In this document: positions 17,864 to 24,674 of the stretch, one piece after another | Layout of the letters: each line of letters begins with the position of its first letter | Position numbering within the stretch: the stretch's first letter is position 1 | Source: Bacteroidales bacterium | Lineage (GTDB): Bacteria; Bacteroidota; Bacteroidia; Bacteroidales; UBA932 | Reading direction: 5' to 3' | DNA: 64,000 nt | Assembly: GCA_017614715.1 (NCBI GenBank) | Contig: JAGABI010000039.1 | Span: 1 to 64,000 of the forward strand | Position numbers and translations under genes: made by a program | The notes under the pieces: generated by a model | Seen by the model: only the letters and a program-made list of their open reading frames with translations | Databases searched by the model: none | Told to the model about the DNA's origin: nothing

Positions 17864-17986
17864 ATGAAAAGAATTCTTTACGTATCCCCCACAATCAAGG
17901 AGTATAGAATCTCTCCTGAGAATGTAATCCTCCAGGGTTCTTCAGTTAACCCGGAAGTAGGCATTGATTCTATGAATTTAGACTAA
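17864..17986 (+). CDS. 40-residue peptide upstream of the surface lipoprotein
   Basis: Small ORF beginning MKRILYVSPTIKEYRISPEN and ending DSMNLD, 20 nt before the lipoprotein ATG. It resembles, in plan, the short peptides often found before surface protein genes in Bacteroidales: a basic start, aromatic-x-x-Pro, then a Glu-Asn-Val-Ile-Leu-x-Gly-Ser segment (residues about 19-27) and an acidic end. No signal peptide or membrane helix. The A-rich spacer AATCAAAAAGCAAG before the ATG is typical of Bacteroidetes translation starts. Function unknown; it may be a leader peptide for the operon or a small partner protein. Confidence 0.65.
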   Translation: MKRILYVSPTIKEYRISPENVILQGSSVNPEVGIDSMNLD

Positions 17987-18006
17987 ATGGTAAACCAGCA
18001 AAGGCT

Positions 18007-20439
18007 ATGAAAAGAACCCTTTTAGCGGCGATTCTGGCTACCGCAGCCATCGCTTTCTCCTGTACTATGGAAGAGCCTGTAAAGAGCGACTCCATGGTTT
18101 TCAACCCCACGGCAACCGTTACTGACTTTGTTCTGGACGGTACAACCAAAACCTCGTTCACAATCAAAGATAACGAGATGACGTTTGCATTCGAGGATGA
18201 GGACATCCTCCGTATTTATCCTTTAAATCCCGTTGGTGACGGCCTCCTTTTCACCGTAAAGGAGAACAAAGGCAGTTCTTGTGTTTTCGACGGCGGCGGC
18301 TTTGGCCTTTTTGGGGGCCTGTCGTATGCGGCATTCTATCCCGGCAGTGATGAGGTTGTACCCGATGCAACCGAGATTCCCGTGGACTATACGGGCCAGT
18401 CTATGATGGCAAAAGAAGCCTGGGACCTCTCCGCAGTTGACTATCTGGTAGCCAGCATTCCGGCAGTTGAAGGCGCCTGCAACTTCTCCATGAAACATAT
18501 CGGTGCGCTTGTGGTATTGGATGTCACCTTTGAAGAGGCTGGCTCTTACAACGAGCTCACCCTCACCTCTGATGGTACCCCCTTCATCACAAACGGGACT
18601 ATTGACCTGACTGCAGATCCCATCGCTGTCACCGGTACAGAATTCGCCGAGACCATCTCCCTCACCCTTGGCAATGCTGACGGCATTTCCGTTGAGGCAG
18701 GCGAGACCGTACGCTTCGTCATGATGATTGCTCCCGTTGATATGTCAAACAGCACCATCAAGATGACGCTCACTAACGGTTATGACGAAATCAGCACAGA
18801 GTTTGAAGGCAAGAACTATCAACCCGGAAAGGCATTTAAAATCCTTGGATCGCCCGTTGGCTCAGAAGAGCCTCTGGGTGACATCAAGGCCATTGACCTC
18901 GGCTTACCTTCAGGTACCCTTTGGGCCAACATGAATGTTGGCGCTCACCACCCTAGTGATATCGGGGGGCGCTATGCGTGGGGAGAAGTATCCACAAAAT
19001 CCTACTATGATTGGGATAATTACAAATGGTGCGAGGGTACTTATAGCAGTATGACCAAATACTGCACTTATTCTTCTTATGGCGCTGTGGACGGCAAGAT
19101 AAAACTGGATGACGAAGACGATGTGGCCCAAGTCCAATGGGGCAACGGCTGGCGAATGCCGACCAAGGCAGACCTGAAAGAACTGGTTGATTACTGCACT
19201 ATTACCAGCACCAGTTTGAACGGAGTCCAAGGACAACTTGTTACTGGGCCAAACTCTAACACAATCTTTTTGCCATACAATGGTCAATGGGATGAAGGAG
19301 GGCTTGTACATAGGAGTTCTGTTTTCCTGTGGGCATCCGAAACGGAGGGAGATTATTATGCGATTCTATATAGATCAGGTTATATAGGCAACTATAATCA
19401 TAAGCATGATGGCCTCTGTGTCAGACCCGTTAAAGATGGCTCAAAAGCTGTCTACTTAAGCGCGAACGGAACATCAAATTGCTATATTGTTCCTTCTGCG
19501 GGGAATTACAAAATACGGGCGGATGTGAAAGGGAATAGTTCCCAGGCTCTGGATGGAACACCGAATAATGCGGTTGTCGTTTGGGAGACCAATAATACGG
19601 ATATCGCCCCGGAAGCCGGGTCAATTGTTCATAATGTCAAGTATGAGGACGGGTTCATCTTCTTCGAGTCTAATGGTAATAACGGCAACGCCCTCGTTGC
19701 TGTTAGAGATTCTGAGGGCGAAATAATATGGAGTTGGCATCTATGGTTTACACCCTATAATCCCTCTGAGGATTATGATCTCTATTCTGGTAGTAACATT
19801 CCCGTAATGAACCGTAATCTTGGATCTCTATCAAATAATCCTGGCGAACCGACTACCATCGGTTTTTATTACCAATGGGGACGCAAAGATCCATTCCCTT
19901 CCAGCAGTAGCGTTAACAGTTACTCGCCGATAGCTACTTGCCCCTCCAACGTTTTCAGTGAAACGCAAAACACATCTTCAACAGGAACTATCGAATATGC
20001 CATTCACCATCCTACACAGACAATTGGAGAAAATCCTGATCACAGTGTGCATGATTGGTTATATTACACTAATGGTGATTTATGGGGCAGCTCTAAAACC
20101 ATTTATGACCCATGTCCTGCGGGATGGAAAGTTCCTGAAGCTTCTTTATATTCAGGTTTTACATCAAGCGGAGACTACGTTAGGGATTCTGAAAATCATG
20201 GAATCGTTTTCCATGCATCTACTCCAGCAACTTTCTACCCTGCTGCAGGGACTATGTCTGCCGGAGGCTTGTATGTCAATGAATTTGCAGAAAGTTGCCA
20301 TTACTGGACTTCTTCGAAGATATCTTCAACTATTTCCAAAAGATTTTGTGTATACTCTTATTCTTCACCTACGACTGGTTTTAATAGTTTTCGATCTCAT
20401 GGATTTCCCATTAGATGCTGCAAAGAAACAGAGGAATAA
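18007..20439 (+). CDS. Fimbrillin-like surface lipoprotein with FISUMP domains
   Basis: An 810-residue lipoprotein: signal peptide with lipobox AFSC (Cys at 19), then a beta-rich fimbrillin/Mfa-like domain (about 30-280; many TLTSDG, DLTAD, MIAPVDM strands). From about 297, LGLPSGTLWANMNVGA...YAWGEV...GNGWRMPTKADLKELVDYC is the first Fibrobacter-major-paralog (FISUMP) domain (about 297-475). A beta-sandwich linker follows, and a second lectin-like block (about 590-805) with NIPVMNRNLG, YYQWGRKDPFP, DPCPAGWKVPE and a C-terminal GFPIRCCKE. Predicted to be anchored to the outer membrane and surface exposed; perhaps an adhesin or fimbrial tip-like protein (inference). Base composition shifts to AT-rich after about 19440, suggesting a mosaic origin. 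A strong terminator follows. Confidence 0.8.
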   Translation: MKRTLLAAILATAAIAFSCTMEEPVKSDSMVFNPTATVTDFVLDGTTKTSFTIKDNEMTFAFEDEDILRIYPLNPVGDGLLFTVKENKGSSCVFDGGGFGLFGGLSYAAFYPGSDEVVPDATEIPVDYTGQSMMAKEAWDLSAVDYLVASIPAVEGACNFSMKHIGALVVLDVTFEEAGSYNELTLTSDGTPFITNGTIDLTADPIAVTGTEFAETISLTLGNADGISVEAGETVRFVMMIAPVDMSNSTIKMTLTNGYDEISTEFEGKNYQPGKAFKILGSPVGSEEPLGDIKAIDLGLPSGTLWANMNVGAHHPSDIGGRYAWGEVSTKSYYDWDNYKWCEGTYSSMTKYCTYSSYGAVDGKIKLDDEDDVAQVQWGNGWRMPTKADLKELVDYCTITSTSLNGVQGQLVTGPNSNTIFLPYNGQWDEGGLVHRSSVFLWASETEGDYYAILYRSGYIGNYNHKHDGLCVRPVKDGSKAVYLSANGTSNCYIVPSAGNYKIRADVKGNSSQALDGTPNNAVVVWETNNTDIAPEAGSIVHNVKYEDGFIFFESNGNNGNALVAVRDSEGEIIWSWHLWFTPYNPSEDYDLYSGSNIPVMNRNLGSLSNNPGEPTTIGFYYQWGRKDPFPSSSSVNSYSPIATCPSNVFSETQNTSSTGTIEYAIHHPTQTIGENPDHSVHDWLYYTNGDLWGSSKTIYDPCPAGWKVPEASLYSGFTSSGDYVRDSENHGIVFHASTPATFYPAAGTMSAGGLYVNEFAESCHYWTSSKISSTISKRFCVYSYSSPTTGFNSFRSHGFPIRCCKETEE

Positions 20440-20528
20440 AACTAGTAAATCAACGAAGTTGCATTCAAGACGAAGATTTCAAAAATTAATTATAGCAGAT
20501 GTAAAACTGCTATAAACGACGAAGCAAC

Positions 20529-20564
20529 AAAGACCCGCTTGATGTTATCCAGGCGGGTCTTTTT
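20529..20564 (+). terminator. Intrinsic terminator after the lipoprotein gene
   Basis: AAAGACCCGC (20529-20538) pairs perfectly with GCGGGTCTTT (20553-20562) around a 14-nt loop, with more T after. A second perfect hairpin, TTATAGCAG/CTGCTATAA (20490-20515), lies just upstream in the 3' untranslated region. The following 20565-20625 shows nothing I can name. Confidence 0.85.
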
Positions 20565-20623
20565 CATGTGAATATATTATCAGAATTACTTAGGAAGTGT
20601 GGGTTGTTTATCATTTGGTCAGA

Positions 20624-20667
20624 TGTCAGATTGCGGTGAAGACGTCACGGATGGAGGGGTAAGCATG
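20624..20667 (-). pseudogene. Remnant copy of the 3' end of the NUDIX gene
   Basis: On the minus strand this reads HAYPSIRDVFTAI and a TGA stop, nearly the same as the end of the NUDIX protein encoded at 21503-22108 (HAYPSIRDVFASL, TGA). At DNA level 20638-20667 matches 21515-21544 at 27 of 30 bases in direct orientation, and TGTCAGA before it is shared too (20624, 21501). The two copies bracket the DUF5678/protease gene pair, like the two ends of an element inserted at a gene 3' end. Upstream of the remnant no other part of the NUDIX gene is recognisable. Confidence 0.7.
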
Positions 20668-20696
20668 ATGTCAGAAACCTTGCAAATGGTTGGACC

Positions 20697-20729
20697 CTTG
20701 CAAATGCGGTGAAAAAAGTCTTACCTTTG
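20697..20729 (+). promoter_or_regulatory. Promoter of the DUF5678/aspartic protease module
   Basis: CTTG (20697-20700), a 21-nt spacer and TACCTTTG (20722-20729): an exact -7 box with a -33 one base off. The 11-mer CCTTGCAAATG occurs twice in tandem here (20679 and 20696 regions), overlapping the -33 area, and could be an operator. Confidence 0.65.
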
Positions 20730-20750
20730 CAGGTGTTGGATAAATGTGTT

Positions 20751-20987
20751 ATGATTGAGGCTTTGTTTAAATACTATTTGGAGAATCAGGATGCTCTGGT
20801 GAAGAAGTATGACGGTAAGTATATCGTCATTACGGAGGATGGTGTTGTGGGTGCATTTGATACTGTGCGGGACGGGTACGACATGGGTCTCAACCGCTAC
20901 GGGAGGGGAAATTTCATGCTGCAACTCTGCACTCCGGGCGATGGAGCGTACAGTCAGCGATATTTCACCTCAAGAGTAGCATTCTGA
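20751..20987 (+). CDS. DUF5678-like small protein
   Basis: A 78-residue soluble protein with the DUF5678 pattern: YLENQDALVKKYDGKYIVITEDGVVGAFDTVRDGYD split as a helix, then KYDGKYIVI and a Gly turn, then a helix, ending GNFMLQLCTPGD and YFTSRVAF. The frame opens at 20709, but the likely -7 box (20722-20729) lies after that codon, so the ATG at 20751 is chosen. It is followed after 1 nt by a retropepsin-like protease gene. DUF5678 proteins commonly pair with such proteases; the joint function is unknown to me. A substrate/inhibitor or adaptor role for the protease is conceivable (inference). Confidence 0.72.
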   Translation: MIEALFKYYLENQDALVKKYDGKYIVITEDGVVGAFDTVRDGYDMGLNRYGRGNFMLQLCTPGDGAYSQRYFTSRVAF

Positions 20988-20988
20988 C

Positions 20989-21480
20989 ATGGATCCTGTA
21001 GCTTTTTCCCTCCGCCATAACTATTTGACTCAGGACCTGATGACTCCGGTCCGGATTCGTGATGCACAGGTTTCTACCGATGATGCTGCCGATGGATCGT
21101 TCCTCCCTTGCGATGCATTATGGGATACTGGTGCTATGGCATCAGTTATTTCGACGGAGATTGTGTATGCTCTCAATCTGTCTCCAGTCTCACAGTGTGT
21201 GACCTATCATGCCCAGGGGCAGAGTTTGGTGAATGTGTATATGGTAGATGTAATATTACCGAATAAGATTCTTGTCCGGGACGTTCAAGTAACAGAGGGA
21301 CATCTGAGCGGTTTTGGTATGCTCATAGGTATGGACATAATCAATCTTGGGGATTTCTCGCTTACGCATAAAAACGGTAATACTGTTTTTTCGTTTCAAA
21401 TACCGTCCACGCACGAATATGACTTTGTCAAACAGATAGAGCAGGGCATAGGTGCTAAGAAAAATCGAAAGAATAAGTAG
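20989..21480 (+). CDS. Retropepsin-like aspartic protease
   Basis: A 163-residue single-domain retroviral-type aspartic protease. The active-site triad is ALWDTGAMASVIS with Asp46-Thr47-Gly48, followed by a flap region, and GMLIGMDIINLGDFSLTH near 115-130, the hydrophobic-Gly motif of the second half. It would work as a homodimer in the cytoplasm, since no signal peptide is present. The C-terminus is basic (GAKKNRKNK). Its ATG is 1 nt after the DUF5678 stop (TGACATG), so the two are one operon. Its stop lies 22 bp before the NUDIX stop on the other strand. Natural substrate unknown. Confidence 0.8.
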   Translation: MDPVAFSLRHNYLTQDLMTPVRIRDAQVSTDDAADGSFLPCDALWDTGAMASVISTEIVYALNLSPVSQCVTYHAQGQSLVNVYMVDVILPNKILVRDVQVTEGHLSGFGMLIGMDIINLGDFSLTHKNGNTVFSFQIPSTHEYDFVKQIEQGIGAKKNRKNK

Positions 21481-21502
21481 CCTTTGCGGAAGCCCTTAGG
21501 TG

Positions 21503-22108
21503 TCAGAGAGATGCGAAGACGTCGCGGATGGAGGGGTAGGCGTGGCGAAGGAGGCGGGGCAGGCGGCCGGGACCGCACCAGGTGGCGCGCTCGATATCTT
21601 CTTCTGTCTGGACTTTGACTTTTTCGGGTTCGGTGAGGGTCATGCGGTACCAGTGGGACTCTTTCAGCACGAAGTTTCCGCTGCGGTGGTGTGTGTGGTA
21701 AGTGACGCAAACAGTGTCGCCGAGGGCGATGTGTGTCAAGCCTGTCTCTTCCTGCACTTCGCGTAGGGCGCACTCTTCAAGGGTTTCGCCCGGTTCCTGA
21801 TGCCCTTTGGGCATGTCCCATGCGCCGCGGCGCCAGAACAGCAGGGTCTGCCCCTTGATGTTGCAAATCACGCCCCCGGCAGCGACCTCGCGCTTTAGGG
21901 TGGAGATGAACTCGTCAAATGCGGTGCCGGGACTGTCGGCCTCTATCACAAGTGCCTCTATGTCGACGGCCTTTTCAAACCAGAAGGGGAGTTGCGACAG
22001 GTCGTCGCCCTGCTGGTATTTGTAATAAACACGGCCGTCGTCATAACCGGCCACGGAACCCGCCGGGACAATCTCCACGCTGCGGTTTGAGAAATACACT
22101 TTATACAT
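21503..22108 (-). CDS. NUDIX hydrolase
   Basis: A 201-residue pyrophosphohydrolase with a complete Nudix box, GHQEPGETLEECALREVQEETGL (residues about 100-122; read in two parts it fits Gx5Ex7REUxEExGU). The preceding ILFWRRGAWDMPKGH-type strand is present. The N-terminal 60-70 residues form an extra domain (KVYFSNRSVEIVPAG). Substrate cannot be read from sequence; oxidised or minor nucleotides are common. The 3' end is duplicated as a remnant at 20624-20667. Divergent from pyrE, with its -7 box TATTTTTG at 22143-22136. Confidence 0.9.
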   Translation of the reverse strand: MYKVYFSNRSVEIVPAGSVAGYDDGRVYYKYQQGDDLSQLPFWFEKAVDIEALVIEADSPGTAFDEFISTLKREVAAGGVICNIKGQTLLFWRRGAWDMPKGHQEPGETLEECALREVQEETGLTHIALGDTVCVTYHTHHRSGNFVLKESHWYRMTLTEPEKVKVQTEEDIERATWCGPGRLPRLLRHAYPSIRDVFASL

Positions 22109-22130
22109 TTATTACGCTGTTTTCTATGAG

Positions 22131-22161
22131 TTTGACAAAAATACTAAAAATTATACCTTTG
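22131..22161. promoter_or_regulatory. Back-to-back promoters of pyrE and the NUDIX gene
   Basis: Plus strand: TTTG (22131-22134), 19 nt, TACCTTTG (22154-22161), a full match driving pyrE with only about 11 nt from box to ATG. Minus strand: TATTTTTG (22143-22136) for the NUDIX gene lies inside the pyrE spacer, so the two promoters overlap and should compete for polymerase. Confidence 0.65.
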
Positions 22162-22172
22162 TATCCATCATT

Positions 22173-22817
22173 ATGACAATTATGAATACGATAGAAAAGA
22201 ATGTCGCCGGGTTCCTGCTCGATATCGGTGCAGTCCAACTCCGCCCGGACGAGCCTTTTACCTGGGCGTCGGGCTGGAAATCGCCCATTTACTGCGACAA
22301 CCGCAAGATTCTCTCTTACCCGGAAATCCGCAACAAGGTGTGCGAATATACCTTGCAGACTATAGAAGAGCATTTTAAAACGGTAGATGTTATTGCCGGT
22401 GTGGCAACTGGCGCCATCGCTCTCGGGGCGCTGGTGGCAGACCGCCTGAACAAGCCTTTCATATATATCCGTCCCGTCCCCAAAGATCACGGTATGGGCA
22501 ACCAGATTGAGGGTGTCTTTCATCATGGTGATCACGTGGTGGTTATAGAGGACCTGATTTCTACTGGTTCCAGCTCTCTGGCCGCTGCCGACGCAGTTAC
22601 CGCTGCGGGCTGCATTGTTGAGGGTATGGTGGCGATTTTCTCTTATAACTTCACCTCCGCACGCCGCGAATTTGAGATTCACTCTGCGCTGGAGCTTTAT
22701 ACGCTCTCCAATTACGACGTGCTGATTGAGACTGCTGTTGAGCGCAACCTGGTGTCTGAGGAGAGTCTGGAGATGCTGCGCGAATGGCGTTATCGTCCGG
22801 AAACCTGGGGGAGATAG
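22173..22817 (+). CDS. pyrE: Orotate phosphoribosyltransferase
   Basis: Converts orotate and PRPP to orotidine 5'-monophosphate in pyrimidine synthesis. 214 residues with the PRPP-binding motif VVVIEDLISTGSSS (about 124-137), GVATGAIALGALVADRL and the N-terminal FTWASGWKSPIYCDNR signature. Two ATG codons (22173 and 22182) are possible; with either, the leader is very short. It ends 1 nt before the next gene, forming an operon with an SRPBCC protein and an RNA methyltransferase. The PRPP supplier prs is elsewhere in this window. Confidence 0.96.
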   Translation: MTIMNTIEKNVAGFLLDIGAVQLRPDEPFTWASGWKSPIYCDNRKILSYPEIRNKVCEYTLQTIEEHFKTVDVIAGVATGAIALGALVADRLNKPFIYIRPVPKDHGMGNQIEGVFHHGDHVVVIEDLISTGSSSLAAADAVTAAGCIVEGMVAIFSYNFTSARREFEIHSALELYTLSNYDVLIETAVERNLVSEESLEMLREWRYRPETWGR

Positions 22818-22818
22818 C

Positions 22819-23283
22819 ATGTCTGACACGCTGCTTAAAAGCAAGACGGTGCTCATTGACCGCCAGCCTGCGGTGCTGTATAGCGCCCTTGGCGATTTGA
22901 GTGCGCTGGTAAAGAACCTGCCGGAAGATAAGCGGGCCACCATAACCGCTACCCAGGATACTATTTCTGCCAATATGCAGGGATTCAACTTTGGGATGAA
23001 GGTTATTGAACGCGAGCCTTTCAACCGCATCACGTTTGAGCAGACCGACGGCACACCGATAGCGTTCCAGATCCAGGCCTGCTTTGATACTGTGGACGAT
23101 CCTTCGGATGCCGATGCTGACTGCAAGACCAGTTTTCATCTGGAGCTGGCAACCCACCTTAGCGGCATGCTCAAGATAATGCTGGGTAGCAAACTCCAGG
23201 GTGTGCTGGACCGCCTCACCGATACTATCGCTGCAGCGGCTGAGGGACGCACTCCCGATATCTCAATGGAGAGTTTCATGTAG
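22819..23283 (+). CDS. SRPBCC (START-like) family protein
   Basis: A 154-residue protein that starts MSDTLLKSKTVLIDRQPAVLYSALGDLSALVKNLPED and has the helix-grip pattern: a first strand, paired helices, then strands (FGMKVIEREPFNRITFEQTDG, AFQIQACFDTVDD) and a long C-terminal helix (HLSGMLKIMLGSKLQGVLDRLTDTI). Such folds bind hydrophobic ligands or lipids; the ligand here is unknown. The longer frame from 22726 overlaps pyrE and is rejected because the ATG at 22819 sits 1 nt after the pyrE stop. The stop shares a base with the next gene's GTG. Confidence 0.78.
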   Translation: MSDTLLKSKTVLIDRQPAVLYSALGDLSALVKNLPEDKRATITATQDTISANMQGFNFGMKVIEREPFNRITFEQTDGTPIAFQIQACFDTVDDPSDADADCKTSFHLELATHLSGMLKIMLGSKLQGVLDRLTDTIAAAAEGRTPDISMESFM

Positions 23284-24674
23284 TGCCAATGGCGCTCTTT
23301 CCGCAAGAATTCATAGATAGTACCCGCGCTGTTTTTGGCGACAGAGCGGAAGTCGTTCTGGAGGCCCTCTCTGCTGGTGATTCCGTTACTGCCGTCAGGG
23401 CAAATCCCGCCAAGATAAGTGCGTCCACATTGCGCGGCAGATTCGCTGCGGCGGGGGAGTTTGTCCCCTGGTGCGGCGATGCTTTTTACCTGGACGAGCG
23501 TCCCGTTTTCTCTCTGGATCCGATGCTTCATGCCGGAGCGTATTATGTGCAGGATCCGTCGGCAATGTTTGTCGGAGCCGTTGCAAAAATGGTGTTTTCA
23601 GAATTTGAAGATCCACTTAAGGTACTCGATTTGTGTGCTGCTCCGGGGGGCAAATCTACTGCCGTCGCAGCCTCTCTCAGACCCTCAGATTTGCTGGTTT
23701 CCAACGAAGTTATTGGCTCCCGGGCATCCATTTTGGCAGAAAATATGGTCAAATGGGGTACGGGTAACGCTATTGTTACAAATAATGATCCAAAGGATTT
23801 TGCACGACTTGCCGAAACCTTTGATATAATTCTGGCGGATGTTCCGTGCTCCGGGGAGGGTATGTTCCGCAAAGATGCCGGCGCAGTTGCAGAATGGTCG
23901 CTGGAGAACGTCCGGCTTTGCGCCGCGCGACAACGGAGAATCGTTGCAGATGTCTGGGATTCGCTTCGCGAAGGTGGGTATCTCATCTATTCTACTTGCA
24001 CCTTTAATTCAAGTGAGAATGACGACAATGTGAAGTGGATTTGCCGCGAACTTGGGGCGGATGTTGAGCTTCTAACCGGGGCGCTTGCTTCCAGCGGTGC
24101 AATGGAAACCAAGTACGGTCTCCAGTTCGCTCCCGGGATCACTCGCGGCGAAGGGCAGTATGTGGCGCTGTTGCGTAAAACGGCACCGGCAAAGACGGGG
24201 AAGCAGTCGAAGCCATTTACTGTAAAGCGGGCGTCAACTATGGGCTCCAAATCCGCCAAAAGCATCAAGTGCGACTGGGTGCTGACGGGTATGACGTGTT
24301 ATGAGGTTGAAACTTCTGCCGGCAAGATGCTTAAGGCATATCCCTCAAATCTTGAAAGCGAAATCCGCAGTCATGAATCCAGATTGAAGGTAATCCGCAG
24401 CGGTGTGGCAGTCGCATCCGTCAAGGGGCGCGACCTCGTCCCGCAGGCCGATCTGGCTCTCAGCCAGGCCTTCAACAGCGAAACTTTCCCGCAGGTAGAA
24501 CTCACCCGCGAGCAGGCACTGCAATTCCTCCGCTGTGAAGCCATCCAGTTGCCCGATGCCCCCAAAGGTTTCCTCACGGTCACATACGAACAGCTGCCGA
24601 TAGGTTTCGTGAAAAACCTCGGCAGCCGAGCGAATAATCTTTTCCCCCAATCTTGGAGGCTGAGAATCTCTTAG
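23283..24674 (+). CDS. RsmF/NOL1-type RNA cytosine-C5 methyltransferase
   Basis: A 463-residue SAM-dependent rRNA m5C methyltransferase. Motifs: VLDLCAAPGGKST (SAM binding, about 115-127), ILADVPCSGEGMFRKD (catalytic Cys of the PCSGEGM type) and IYSTCTFNSSEND (second catalytic Cys). The N-terminal part has a PUA-like and RNA-binding region; the C-terminal 120 residues, with PKGFLTVTYEQLPIGFVKNLGSRANNLFP, are the RsmF C-terminal domain. GTG at 23283 overlaps the previous stop; ATG at 23289 is an alternative. The stop overlaps the convergent CoA-transferase stop (TTAG). Exact rRNA target not certain. Confidence 0.88.
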   Translation: MPMALFPQEFIDSTRAVFGDRAEVVLEALSAGDSVTAVRANPAKISASTLRGRFAAAGEFVPWCGDAFYLDERPVFSLDPMLHAGAYYVQDPSAMFVGAVAKMVFSEFEDPLKVLDLCAAPGGKSTAVAASLRPSDLLVSNEVIGSRASILAENMVKWGTGNAIVTNNDPKDFARLAETFDIILADVPCSGEGMFRKDAGAVAEWSLENVRLCAARQRRIVADVWDSLREGGYLIYSTCTFNSSENDDNVKWICRELGADVELLTGALASSGAMETKYGLQFAPGITRGEGQYVALLRKTAPAKTGKQSKPFTVKRASTMGSKSAKSIKCDWVLTGMTCYEVETSAGKMLKAYPSNLESEIRSHESRLKVIRSGVAVASVKGRDLVPQADLALSQAFNSETFPQVELTREQALQFLRCEAIQLPDAPKGFLTVTYEQLPIGFVKNLGSRANNLFPQSWRLRIS

